NCBI RefSeq assembly: GCF_947623445.1 | Contig: NC_135244.1 | Span: 14,756,860 to 14,820,859, forward strand | Reading direction: 5' to 3' | Source: Clavelina lepadiformis | Lineage: Eukaryota; Chordata; Ascidiacea; Aplousobranchia; Clavelinidae | DNA length: 64,000 nt | Shown: positions 1 through 18,049 of the stretch, one piece after another | Layout: every line of letters begins with the position of its first letter | Position numbering within the stretch: position 1 is the first letter of the stretch | The notes under the pieces: generated by a model | What the model was told of the DNA's origin: nothing | Database searches by the model: none | What the model saw: the letters and a program-made list of their open reading frames with translations, nothing else | Translations under genes and position numbers: made by a program

Positions 1-6
1 CACTGA

Positions 7-4708
<4,702 letters not shown>

Positions 4709-5006
4709 GTGTGTGGCGTTTTGTTGCTGACATCTCGTCCTGTTAACATTTATAAAAAGTCACGTGTACCTTCCTGCCCCATTGCGTAAAGAGTCTTGCA
4801 GCTTTCAGCAACATTTAAGTGATGCAGTTCTCGAAGTAACTACAGTATACATGGTGCAATGTAGCTGCTGTCGATAACATTGTGACAGTTTAATTCTTCG
4901 TTTGTTAATGTATCGTAGTCTTATTTTTGATTTGGACGTCCATCTGTGCAAATTAACTTAAACGCATGTTGCTGTCTTGTTATCGGTTTATTGTACTGTT
5001 TCGTGA

Positions 5007-5012
5007 AATAAA
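5007..5012 (+). terminator. poly(A) signal of the Mi-2 gene
   Basis: An AATAAA lies about 300 bases after the Mi-2 stop codon and 375 bases before the start codon of the next gene. The 3' UTR sequence before it holds no further coding potential. Confidence 0.7.
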
Positions 5013-5387
5013 GGTTATCAGCCGAACATGCTTAATCTATGGTTGGCCTTGGCAGCCAGCAGAATACTATGAATAGCAGTTAATTGCATACAGAACAAAA
5101 GGCTGTAACCGGTCAACATGGAAGAAAACGAATTTTTCTCTTCCCTGTCACATTAGTAAATAGTACTAGCTGCGAAATGCTCCACACTGGAAAAAGTCTC
5201 GCTAGCCATTGTTCACATAATTTGATAAATAATCGCCAGAGGCTATGCATGGACAGTAATTCGTTTTTCTTTGTATTTCTCGCAAGTCATTTGAGTAGGC
5301 ATTTAGGCAAGTACATCAGTGATAGTCGAATAATTGTGGTTATTGTTGATACAAGTTCATAGCAACTAGTGCGGAATCGTGGGAAAG

Positions 5388-8300
5388 ATGAAGCTTAACT
5401 ACTTGGTAGCAATATTTTATATTACTTTAATCAAGTACAAGACAGTGGGCCAACAAGCAGGTATGTATTACTCAAAATCTCGGAAGTTAGCTCTGTGGTA
5501 CAGGTTGTCAGATGTTTCTTGCTTTTTAACTCAGTTTCGGAGTGCAAAGCATTCCTGTTTCACTTTTTATTAACCGTATGTATTATTGTAAGCATTTTGC
5601 CCAAAATCTCGTTCTAATGAAGGGCAAATATGCTTCGATACGTAGGCTAATGAGCTAACTTGAAACAAAACAGTCGAGGGAAGTTGAATAGCGAATGAAA
5701 ATTCAGCAGTTAATCAACTGAATGTTTGCAGGTGATGAAATAAACGTAATAAATTTCTTCGACGCAGTAGATGAAAGCCTTAACGACACAACTAGCACAG
5801 AAGCAACTACCACAACAACTTCAACCACTACAATTCCAGCACCTGTCGTTGATGGCAGTACGTTTCAATTATAATATTATTATACTATAACTGCAGAAAG
5901 TTTGTGATTATGCTACAGTTTAAAATTATTTACTGTAGTGTTGTGACTGTATAATGTGCACACCAAGGCTGATAGAGAGAGGCTATGTATGAAATAGTTC
6001 CATTTGAATTCAACCCCTGACAGATCTAGATTTTAATTCTTGCAATCGACAACATGATAGCCACAGCCCGCAGGTTCCCTCAACGCTCAACACAGGCCCC
6101 CCGTTTAAGATCCTACGAAATCCTCTGAATCTTTTTCAAGGATCCCAGTTTAAGAATTCCCACTCTACTTATATTATGCCAGAATTTACGATGATCGCAT
6201 GAACAGTTTTACTGCATTCCGTAACTTTATTCCCGTCTAGCATGTATTAATTATGACATTTTTATGGCAAAAATTATGTCTTATTTTAACGACTTTTTTT
6301 CTTGTGAATTCATTACCAGTCATGTATGTCATGCTTTTGATAACATATGGTGTTACTGACAACTACTGATATTTGTTGAATTCATTAATCCTCAGTTACG
6401 CTGTGCTTTTTCTCAAGGTTTACCAGGCCCAACGAATCTCCGTAAAATTAGTGCTACTGAGCAAAGTATTACTTTTGGCTATAGAAAGCCCGATGATTTC
6501 ACTAACAACTTACGGTACACTGATTTCCTTGTAGAAATCCAGAGGAACGACTCTGGCAGGTGAGGCGAACTTCTTTGCTGTTTATCGTCGATGTCTTAGA
6601 AACAACTACTGTGTTACCTTACCAATTTATTTTAGAGATGTATGCGACCTTTATACAAATTGTTATTTTACACATTTGCCAGCAGTTTCTACACTTTTTC
6701 ATCAAACCCAAATAGGCTTTTTCATAAATGGTTCAGTAACAAGGATAGGCCTATGCGTTTTTTAAGAGGTTGCCAGCACGCTCATTTTTAGGATGTGGTA
6801 GGCTTTAGGCTATGGCTATGCCGTAGTAGAAACAAAGTATGTCATGTGCTCATGTGCAATAACCAAACTAATTTTAACCAATTAATATGGCCTGCTTCCA
6901 CGGAACGAAAATGCCTTCGGAAACAAAGTGAAAAATTACCTTACAGGAAATGGCTGGGCACAAATGCTCAAATAATTCAATTGATTTTTTAAAATAAATT
7001 TAAGACAAAATAAAGATATACAAAAAAGGTTAAAGTGGTTCTTTTTCAGGCGATGGAACGAGGTGGTTCCCAAGAACAACAATCCTAATAATTTAGTTTT
7101 AAGTGGATTAATGGGAGGAGTGCTGTACACAATACGGATCAGATCTCGTAGATTGACATTGTCTGGTCAATACGTTATCTCCGGGGTCACATCGCAGATA
7201 AATGCTCGAACAAGTAGGCAATGCACATCTAGCTAAACTACGAGTAACTGCATGATATATGGTATTTCGAGAAACCCTGTATGGAAATAAACTGACTGTA
7301 TGGAAGTCAACTTTGTGATACATTTTGATGCCCTGGTAATACGTTGGTAACAATCTTTCCAACAATGGTTACCGATTTATTTGTCACCTTGTTTTTATAT
7401 TCACACCTTGTACTATAATTCACGAAGCTTACTGATTTCTAGGACCACCACCAGCCACAGATCTTGATGCTGTTCGATCTGAGTCAAACTGGACGCAAGT
7501 CGTGGTATCTTACAAGTTAGCTCCAATGGAAGTTCGAGGCAGCCAATACGACCGCTCAAATTTGACTTATTCAATTGAAAGTACGTAACTTATATTTTCG
7601 TATGATTGCATTGTATATGTATTATTATACAGTATCATATTAATCGACGTCTTGTGTTACCTGCTGTATTTACCACGTAACTGCCTTTGAAAGGATTTGA
7701 CATTAATTTTCATTCTTATAATTTTTGTTTTTAATTCGATGCTATATCCAGGTTTAACACCTGAAGAAGACGCTTTTTATGAAGCGAAGACCGTAACCAC
7801 CGAACACGCACGTCTATACAGCGTGCTTTCGGGGAATAGGGGTCAACCACTTGTAACTAAAACCCTTAATCTGGTACCGGGTGCCCCTTATAGGTACACA
7901 GTGGTTACATACAGTGACCGAGGAGATATTGATCCAACAGAAAGTGTTCCGGAAATTCTTACAAAAACAATAGGTCAGTATACTGTAGATATTACGTTAC
8001 TATTATTTAGTATTATTGTACGTAAGTGCGATCATGTATTATAGCCTATGTAAAGTAATAGCGATGGATATGTATACAAAATCTTTATTTCTCACTATGG
8101 CACGCGTGACTGACGACGAGGTTTACGTCACTTGTATACGATGCATACGCTTGGCGGTTGAATTAAACTTATGACCATAACTTTTTCAGAGTTGCCAAAG
8201 CCAGTAAACCTCACAAAAGTAGGCTTCAACGCAAGCACTATCAACTTATCATGGGACACATTACCCGCTTTGGAAGGCATAACCAGTTACAATGTGTCAT

Positions 8301-11300
8301 GGTCTGAAGTTCGCCCGGGAAACCTATCTGAAAACGGCAGTGTTGAAGAAAAAGAAATTTCAATTCAAAATCTCATTGCTGGCGCGCTTTACCACGTCAA
8401 AGTATTTGGAATACGAAAAAATGCCCGCTTTGGCAAAAAGACTGATGAAGCCGACGGTTATTTCAGAACAAGTAATTGAGTAACGAACTGAAAAACTCGG
8501 TTTGATTTCTTGTGTTGAACGTGTTATATATCTTGAAGTTGTTAAGCTACAAATGAGCGACTACTGCACAATGGTGCCGATTAAATTATTATCTGAAGGC
8601 TGCATTGAATAGGCCTACTACATATGTTTGTTGCAGTTTTAATGCGGTATAACCTTTTCAGAACCACCTCTAGTAGAAAATGCACAAGTGACCGAACGTA
8701 ATCAAACCTCATTGGTTTTCAAATATTCTTCTCCATCTTTTGGTCGTTATACGCAAATCAATGCAAGTTATCAGGAGGTCGTAGAATATGGAGCAGAAAG
8801 CATTCGACCAGATTCTGTCTCTTTACTTGGTCGTTCTAATAATCAGATAATTTTAAGAAAGTTAAAGCCAGGAGCTTTATACCAAATTAACTTCACGACT
8901 TCAAGTGAAGAAGACTTGGCTGTAGACGCCACATACAACACCGCCGTCTTCTATGGCAGGACAAGTAAATGTGGTGTTTTATTCTACCAATCGGCATGTG
9001 TCAGTGTATCAGTTACGAATTAAACCGGTTAAAAATTTAATTTTCGCAAAAACAAATTGCTGTTGGCTATACACTCAACATTTACGGCGGTTAACCAATA
9101 TAATGTTTTCATTGTAGACCCATCAGTACCCCGGGACTTCAGCGGGGAATCGGCAAGAGGAACTATTGCTTTGACCTGGAATAGACCAAATAGCGTATAC
9201 TTGGGAGCGATATGGCGTTACAAGATTGACTACTATCGTGAAGGATTTAGGTGATTAGAATAATACAGTTGTTTCATGTTATAAATATAAAAATTTGCAA
9301 CGTTGGGTGCTTCTCATTCATTACAATTTAAACCGTAACGAATATTTTTTTGGTAGAAACCAAACATTGTCTCGCTGCCAGTCGAACCGAGCACAGGTGC
9401 AGAAGATTACCTTGCCCAATCTGCTGTCAGGAACAGGATATTACATCACTCTTGCGATGGTGGCTGGAGAAAGTTGTAGAATTGAAAGCGCTACCGATTA
9501 CATAACTTACAGCCTAACACAGGGGCCAATATTGGTTTATACACGTAAGAATTCAAATAAGGAATGTATGTTACGCAGACTTAATAGTTTGCCGGATTTT
9601 GACAATCGTGTTTTCTGCAGAGCCCAGTCAGCCAAGGATAAAACTATGGAAGCAAATCACACTGAACACGGTTCGTATTGTTTGGTGGAGTCCTTCCGAT
9701 GATGACGACCGCTTTGATTATTACCAGCTGGAGGTTAGAAGGGTGCAAAATGCTCAAAGAGATAACAGAGCCGCCGTACCGTCCGAAGGAGGAAACAAAT
9801 CCTTTCAGATTGACAAAGGTTTGTTTCTGCGCTGGCCTTGCAGGCGTAACCAAATATTACTTTGTTCTGTCATTGATATATTTCTGTTGCAGGCGAGACT
9901 GAATACGACTTGACATTGACTCAAGGAGCGACTTATCGGGTAAATCTAGCTACAGTTGCTGGAACGGACGGAGGGAATAGCCAAAGCATCATTGATAACC
10001 AGAACACAGTTCGCTTCACAACTTGTTGGTTTTTGTTGACAAACTTTGATTCAAAAATTCCCCCTTGGTTGGGTATTTGTCATTTAGTTGTGTGTTTCAC
10101 CAGGGCACCGCTACTATGACCACTTTCTCTTTCCACGTCTCGAGTGGAAGTTTACAACCTGCGGAAGAAGTGGCAGATTAGGTCCCAGTCAAGTACTCTG
10201 CGATAACGCATACTTGAAAACCAGCTTAGAGAATATTGTGGTGGTTAAGAATGGAATTCAACACTGGACGGCTCCGGTCGATGGTATAGGCTATATAGAC
10301 TTTTCTTGGAGCATAAAATATCTCTAATTGTCAAAGTTTGCATTAATACTTTTCCTTTGGTCAAGAATGTTGTCATTGCGCAAGCTTGTGATTGTTACGC
10401 AAAGAAAAGACTAATTAAACCTCCGAAACTATTTGATCAGGGTTGTACCGAGTAGTTGCAGCCGGTGCCGGATACGAAGGGTCAGGCGGTTTAGGAGCAT
10501 CGGCCTCCGGTTTATTTCCGTTGAAAGAAGGTGCCTTATTAAAAATCGCTGTAGGTCAGCGAGGATCGTTTCGGGGAAGTGGATTCATACCAGGAGGAGG
10601 AGGAGGGACGTTTGTCATATCTGGAGCATCGGGAGGTCGCGGAATGATAGACTGGGAAGCAAACACTTCTCTGATTGTTGCTGGTAATTAATCGTGATGA
10701 CAGTTAACAAATAGCAATCCAAAACAAGCTAATTCGCATGATTTAGCTCCGGCAGAATTAAACTGCATTATTCAATCTTAGGAGGAGCCGGCAGCACTGG
10801 AATTGGAAGTCCAAAGTCGCCGATATCTAACGCTCGTCTAAGTTACAATGGCGGAAACGCGTCCGAAATTGGATCCGGTTTCGGACGAGGTGGGATCGGA
10901 GAAGGCAACTTTGCAGAGCCAGGGATGAGAGGTGCTCAGGGCACTGGAGGAGGTGCTGGGTTCAATGGAGTGGCGGAAGCTGCCGTGGTGCTAAACGTTG
11001 GCGACTCCTCCCTTCCCGCTGTTGGATTTGCTTCGTTTGAAGGCAACAAACAAGGTCTAAACGATTCTGAATTGTCAAGACTCATTCCGTTGAGCGGAGG
11101 AAGGTTGGTGATGTTGTAACAGGAATTCCGTATAGCTTATGAAATTCTAAACAACTCGATATCGCGTGGAAAGATAAAACACGATACATTTCACCAGTGA
11201 ATAGTGACGGTTGTGGGCTGAGTATAAAATATAATCATATATACCGTATGATATGTTTTTAACGGAGTGACACTAATTGCTTGCGTGCATAAGATCATAG

Positions 11301-12940
11301 GTGCTATCCTTATTCCAATGTTTTTGAGAACAATTTTCAATCAAGCCTAAAAATGATCATAAATGGCATCTTGTTTGAAATATTAATAAATTTGTTCCAA
11401 ACACCCAGGTACCAGTACAGAGACTTCAGATTTTCCGAAGGAGGTTTCGGAGGCGGTGGCTCCAGCTACTCAAGCGGAGCTGGCGGAGGCGGTGGTTACA
11501 GTGGTGGTGGGGCAGGCCCAATAGGAGGATACTCGGGAGGTGGTGGCTCCTTTATAAGGTTTAGTGGCGGTCAGGAGGACGGTGAAATAACCAACGATAA
11601 ACCTGGATTTGTCACCATCACTCTCATTGGTTAGTTTCTTGTGGTAATTCTCAGCTCAGCTGTTTAATGCAATGTATCATTGAATAATTTTTTGGTGATA
11701 TTGTGATCTTTGTGTTGCAGGTCTTCCGTTAGAACCACCAATTCCATTGGCCTTTTACCTTGCTATTGCGTTTGTAATCGGAGTTGTTTTAACTTTTCTT
11801 TGTGCTGGTTGCCTTTACGGCGTGGCGAGGTTGGTTTGTTGCGTATGAGATTCAACTCGTTTTACGTTTACGATACGGACAGTTTTACGTCGCTGTGGGC
11901 TTAACGACCTACAACTAAGAAATATAATTACTAATTAGTGATGTCTTGTATTGTTTTGCAGAATGGCAGATCGTTATTTGAATCCTAGAGATAACACGGA
12001 ATACGATGCAAATGATTTCAGGTATTGTTGTCTTGCAAGTTGATTAAAATTTCATTGCAGGTATGATTTTGTACATGTAAGGAAGTGGTTAAAGACTTGC
12101 TATTTTCAAGTTACAAACACTTTACAAATGCATTAGTATTATATTCAAAGATGTGAATTAGTATTAGTGATAGACTGGCAGTAAATAAACTTTATTTTCA
12201 ACCCAGATCGGCTTCATCTTACCAGAGGCAGAACTCTCCGCGACCACCAGACATATCACAACTTGACAAAGGTTTGAATACCATTTATCAGCACATATTT
12301 TCTAGTATTACTAAGCCAACTTTAATAAACTATAGCAAGAAAACTGGTTTTTACAGGTGATGAACGAGACGACGATTTCTCATCGGACAGCAGTGAAACT
12401 GAAGAGGAAGCGGAGTACAGCGTCCGAGATGTCGATGAAGGAAAAGTGCGAGAGGACCCGAAACCTCTACACGCGTGGCCATCTGGGTTGAATAAGTATG
12501 ACACAAGCGAGATGAGGATGGAAGAGGAGGAAGAGTCGGATAGTGAATCCACCGTGTCCAGTGTCTCATCTATGGCAACTGGTTTCACGGAGAGCAAGTT
12601 TGACGTTGATAGCAAATCCGGCAAGTTACGTTACCGAGGAAGCAAGGTTTCCCGGCCCAACTCTTCCTTTACCGGATTCGAGAGCACAGACCTCGAGACT
12701 TCAACAGTTGCTGATAATGACCCTAGTGAGGACAGCAGTAACAGCGATGATTCGTTTCCTTCGGCACCTTCGTCTCCTCCACGCACACCTACTGCACCTG
12801 AGGAGCTTGCATCCGAAGAACAGAAGCAAGAGTTTCGGCAGCGACTTAGCATGTTTCATGAAATGGCCCTAAAGGCGAAGACTTCAGAACCGCAGCATTT
12901 CAAGCGTCAACCTAAATTCGTTCCAAAAACTAACTTATAA
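5388..12940 (+). CDS. FN3 / ALK-type glycine-rich-domain single-pass receptor without kinase
   Basis: Twenty exons encode a 1,294-residue type I membrane protein: 5388-5460, 5732-5857, 6418-6559, 7050-7213, 7443-7580, 7752-7973, 8190-8471, 8662-8964, 9118-9250, 9357-9544, 9621-9818, 9893-10024, 10104-10283, 10441-10683, 10782-11103, 11409-11629, 11721-11829, 11962-12021, 12207-12271, 12357-12940. Order: signal peptide (1-22), Thr-rich mucin-like stretch (about 45-60), six FN3 domains (about 67-168, 168-288, 288-382, 382-483, 483-590, 590-700), glycine-rich domain (714-1022), TM helix (about 1032-1054), acidic Ser-rich tail (1057-1294). The glycine-rich domain opens WKFTTCG, GPSQ, CDNAY, matching the family pattern at the start of the ALK/LTK domain (WTFTTCG, GPTQ, CNNAY). 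It continues with VAAGAGYEGSGG, KIAVGQRG, GGGGGTFVIS and GGFGGGGSSYSSG. After the TM there is no kinase, only acidic clusters, SPPRTPT and an EEQKQEFRQRLSMFHEMALK helix. The likely role is a cell-surface adhesion or ligand-binding receptor; the ligand is unknown. Confidence 0.88.
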
Positions 12941-13206
12941 AATCTAAACCCATTATTATTGCGGCATGGGCTGCAAGGGAGGGCCAGATCAAATCTTCAT
13001 GGAATTTTCATTTATAATTTACCTTTGTAACAGCTGTTTGTTTAAACGTTGGTAATATGGTGTGTACAACTGTACATTGCTGTACTTCGATATATCCTAC
13101 TTGAATAAGACATACATCGTAAATTTCCATATAGATGCACTTAGTGTATACAGTACATTACTTTACAGTGTATTTTTGAATTGCAATGCTTCACAGTCAA
13201 CTTAAC

Positions 13207-13227
13207 AATAAAATTGTTGAAAATAAA
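13207..13227 (+). terminator. poly(A) signals of the FN3/glycine-rich receptor gene
   Basis: Two AATAAA hexamers (13207-13212 and 13222-13227) lie about 270-290 bases after the receptor stop codon. LRRC27 converges from the other strand about 430 bases further on; I see no gene between them. Confidence 0.65.
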
Positions 13228-13661
13228 ATAAACTAAATCACTGGTATTAATCGAAAAAAATCTTCGTCAATAATTAATGCACAAGGTGTATTCGGAAGAA
13301 TTAGATTGCCATTCGGCAGTATTTCAAAGCGCAGATAAAATTTTATACAGAAGTTATGTCACGAATATGTAAGGGTGGAAAACGTATTCAAGTAAGCAAA
13401 TCTATGTCATGACAATTGCCTCATATCAATTTAGGTAAACTCAATTTAAATTGAGAAGTTTTAGAAAAGCTAGACGAATAGCAGGTAGATATTAGGAATA
13501 AAAAGCAGTATAAAATAGTTCCCGTATGGATGAAGAAACGGAAATGTATGAAAATACTTGACACCGTCAAACAACAGAAAACATATTATTTCTACAGCAG
13601 ATTAAACTTCAACAGCTATAATAAAACAAAATATACGCTACAATAATAATTTTTACGAAGT

Positions 13662-16600
13662 TTATGACGAAGTAGTTTTGTTGGATCCACTATGCAATGA
13701 CAAAGAATCTCCAGTAAAAGCACGAAATCTGTATTCAAGTTGAGGATCATTCGACATCTTTCTACCAAGTAATTGGCGCTGGAGGTCCCGGCTCTGTTCC
13801 AGGACAAAAAGAAAAGCTTTAGGAAAATAGTAAAGACAGGCAGGTTACAATGCGTGGGGTCAAGTCTTTGACAAACCTGTTGGTTATTTTCACCAGCCGA
13901 ATCATTCGATTTACCCCGCAGCTTCTTCAATTGGTTGTGCATCTCGAAGGAATGCTGCTTGATCTTTTCCTGGATCGCATCATACTTCCTGTATTCCATT
14001 AAAATTAAGCAGGTAACCATAGCATCAATTATTAGTAAGTCGTCGGGTTACTTATATTAAACACGGTGGGTAAGCAGAGGCGTACGGCTAAGCTCAATCT
14101 GATGTCAATAAAAAAGATAATATATACAAAAAAGCCATAAATTGTTTCTTTCTAATGCAACTGATTAAACCTCAATTCCTACCTAACGCAACACCCTGCG
14201 TGAATAATAACAAAATGCACTGGTACCTAATATAATTTTCTCAAGCAAATAAATAATTTCAAATACTCGTACAAGCTGAGTTGGCCTCACTTCTTTATAA
14301 TACTCGGTTGGCTGGCCTTGCTAAAACGGAAGCTTGGGCAAACTTGGGAGATCACTTTACTTTTCTCAGTTGCATTTTCAGAAGCTATTTTCTCTGCTTT
14401 GTTACGTTTCTTCTCGTTCACTGCGTTTGGTATTTCAACAAATAAGTGAGTCCGCTTGCTCAACGTTTTACTGAGAACTTCTTCGGAAACTTTTTGCGCA
14501 GGGCTGAAAAAATAACTGCGTAATCTATCTCTTTGTCAGTCAGTTCATAACGGCTACACCGATGCTGTCTATAGCAATAGCTGTAGAGCAAGACAATATT
14601 TAAAACCTTTTAAAGAGGTAAGAAAATCACCTCTGCGCATGCGGCCCAGGCAAAACAGGTTCAACTTTTTCTTCTCTGACGTCATCGTGAACTTGAATAG
14701 GGCCCGTGTTGACGGCGTATGGTGGTTTGGGTTTCGGTAGCGGTTTGTCTGCTAATTTTACAACTTGTTATATATCTCAGTTACCGTTGTTATTTCACTG
14801 AAACTACGTATTTACGTTTGTACTCATTTTATATTATTTTTTGGTTAAAGTTTTGATAAAAGCACCTTTCTTTAGAGGTAATTTGTTGTGCTGTCGTCTT
14901 CTTGTTTCATTTCTCCATTCTTCGAGTGCGGTGGTGTCCCTTCAGAAACACGGATTGTGTTACAAATGAAATGCAACAGTAAAGTACAAATAAGAGTATC
15001 TGACTTTAATCTGCAAAGGATATTGCCTGCTGCTAACCTCCGACTTACTGTGCGTCATTTCGACTAACTGCACTTCACCTTTCCCTGTCTGTGTTTTGCA
15101 GAAGATTGACTGTGTTTTTTTAGCCTTTTAATTCAAACAATCGCGCTTGGTCAGAGGAAAACACAAACCACAGGAAACGCAAAGTGCAGTTAAAAACAGG
15201 AACACTCTCAACACTACGAAGTATACAGAACTACTTATCGAAAACCAAGTAAGATGTAACAATAACGCAAGATTTACGTGTGTTAAAGAAAGCGTTATAC
15301 ATGCGCTGGAATACATGAAAATGAAAAAAACAACTGTACAGAGTTATACTTAATAAAGCAGCCATACCATTATCATTACACGATAAGAAGTTTTAATTAC
15401 GTGAAGATGTCCAAGCAGCATTAATTAAAGCAACATTTGGCACATGCAATATAAAAGCTGAGTTTAGTAGAGTGGTCAACAAAAGATCTACTGAAGAATG
15501 ATGATGAAAAAGTGAGAAAAAATAATAGTGTGTTTATGGTTTAACCAAAGATTTCACTAACTTCCTTCTTTGATCAGCATGAGCAATTTTCTGCTGCTTT
15601 ATCGTCTGAAGTTTCTCTTTTCTAGTGTCCTCTTGTTGCTTCAGATGGAGCAATGACAGTTCTTTTTTTCCTCCCCGTGACCTGAATAAAATCTGTGTTG
15701 TAGCAATGTAATCTGAACAAAACAGTCCCCAAAGTGCAGTCTTTGGTTTCTGATTACAAACGTACGACATCCATAAATAATGGACTGAAACAAGACACTA
15801 CAATGAGTATCAAAAAGAACGTTTATAAAATACTTTAACGTAGATCAATTGAAAAAATTAAATTAGAATAGATTCAACGTAAATCGTTACATACGAGTTA
15901 CTTAGTCCTTCAAATAATCCACTCGTTTGACTTATTCCTTTGTATTGTTGATATCTGAGAGGCTTGTTGAGGGAAGCTGATATCGGGGTTGACCCATGGC
16001 GCTAAAAAATTTACAGTAAACTTAAATGATTTAAGAATATAACACATTGTCAACAAAGAAGACGCTACATTGCTTCAAATAATTAATTATCATCAGTTGA
16101 CATTTTTTTAGGTAAAAACTTTGCTACAATCATTAAATCTAATAGCACAATAAACCACATGGCGTGTTATTATATTGACCAAGAACAAAATCTTCCGCCT
16201 ACCACTAGTTCATAATCATCACTCATAGGTGACGGAATATTTCTCCCAGTTAAGTTGATCGCTTCAGTGAGAATCTCCTCATCAGATGTGGACGCCGTAT
16301 CATCAGATATATTTAGCTTTTCTGCTTTTACCTCTTCAGCTGCAATTGTTTTCAATTATATATAAAACATCTGTGTAAACATCAAACTATGCAAACAAAC
16401 AACAGCATAGACATGTAATACATCTGTGCTTTATTTAGCATTCACTGTTCATACCATAACAGATTACCTTACATTCACTAGAAAATTCTGAAAGGACTAC
16501 TGCCTGCAGGTATATTGCAGATGTTAGCACTACTAATGTGTTTTCAAATAACTTATATTAAAATCACGTATCAATATTGAAAAAATATACTTTCATCGGC

Positions 16601-18049
16601 GGTTTTCCTTGTTCTATTTTGCAGTTCTTGATAAAGATATGATAATATGACATACACACCCTGGTCTACTATATGCTGGGGTGGCATGACCAATAGATTT
16701 CCACGAAGACTCAATCCTAGGAAAAAATAATAACAACATCATGCGTTGGATACACTACAAATACAAATCATGTAGGTGCCAAACAAAATAAATGTACCTG
16801 TTAATGACTTGGTCATCCCAAGTTGTAAAGGTAAATGTGACAAAAAGTTGCCTTCCAGCAGAAGATTGTTTAAACATCTGAATTATATTTGAACAAAGGG
16901 TACTTAACAAGCATATAAAATTTTGAATCATGAATGAGGGTCAGTAATATGACTGAAACAAATTTAAACGACATGCCGTTACTTACTTCAAGAGACTAAA
17001 GAGATAGCAAATTAGTTCATACTTACTGATGCCTTCCAATTGAGGTTGGGAGTGATTTTAACCTATTGTTTCGTAAGTCCAGCCATTCTAGTGCAGGTAA
17101 ACGATCAAAAAAATTGTCAGGTAGCTCACTTAAAATATTCCCTTCCAAGTAGAGTTGCTAGAAGCAAGAAGATGTTGGTATAATATTAAAATCCATGCTA
17201 TATCTTATTAAATATCTGACAACTGAAAACAAACAAACAATTAGCACAACACTCAATGCATGAAAATATACATCCAAAGGAAGCTTTTTCCTTAAAATAA
17301 AAATTGAAAAAATATTTAAAAAGTTTTAACGTAAAACAAATATTTACTAAGTTTCTCAGTTTTGTGAGAAATTATTTTAGCAGCACTTCAGTATATGCAA
17401 AACTACAGACTGTAAATTTTGTAAGTTGAGTAGGCGAAGTTTATTTTTAACAAACATTTGAGCATATAACAGAAACCAGATGTGCACATCTGGCTTTTGT
17501 CATCATGATAAACCGTTGGCTTTAACCTCTGATGTTAGAAACATGGCTACAGATTGATTGTGTTCCAGAATGTACAGAGTTCACAGAATAGTGTATAATG
17601 AGTGAATATAATTATAAGTGGCAGAGCGTGCAATAGCTGCAGAACAAACTTTTAAGCTTGTACAAGTATCAAATTTTGTCTAAGCAAGATAAAGTTGTTA
17701 AAAAAGTACGAACATTGAGCGAGCACTAAAGAGTCTTTTAATGAATATAAACTATTGTCTATTTACTGCTGAATATACACACTGCACTATGCACTGAATA
17801 TACACTATTTCAACAACAAATTACTTACCTTTAAATGGGGTAAAATAAATAATTCCATGGGAACAGATGACATAGATCGATTAGCCAAGTCCAAATAAGG
17901 ACTATCTGGTTTTTGATTATTGATTAATTTAACAATTTCATCTTTCTTTTCAGCTAAACTTCCACCTTTTAAATTTTCAACTTGATTTTTAATATTAGAC
18001 TTTTCATCAGTACGCATGTTAACATTCAACTTGTTTAAAATAGTATCAC
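13662..18049 (-). CDS. LRRC27: Leucine-rich repeat-containing protein 27
   Basis: Twelve exons on the minus strand, in transcript order: 18049-17829, 17157-17027, 16877-16798, 16716-16660, 16339-16203, 16001-15895, 15681-15562, 14939-14866, 14751-14631, 14503-14291, 13988-13877, 13793-13662. From the ATG at 18017 this gives 490 residues, close to human LRRC27 (about 530). Residues 40-150 are leucine-rich repeats: LDLANRSMSSVP, QLYLEGNILSELPDNFFDRL, WLDLRNNRLKSLPTSIGRHQ, NLLLEGNFLSHLPLQLG, LSLRGNLLVMPPQ. The middle is a charged coiled coil (LSLLHLKQQEDTRKEKLQ, DQRRKDTTALEEWRNETRRR). Near residue 412 is EKIKQHSFEMHNQLKKLRG, matching the EEKIKQH block of the vertebrate protein. The biochemical function is unknown. 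No upstream coding exon was found: the first exon starts at an acceptor 32 bases before its ATG, which would fit either a 5' UTR exon or spliced-leader addition. Confidence 0.88.
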
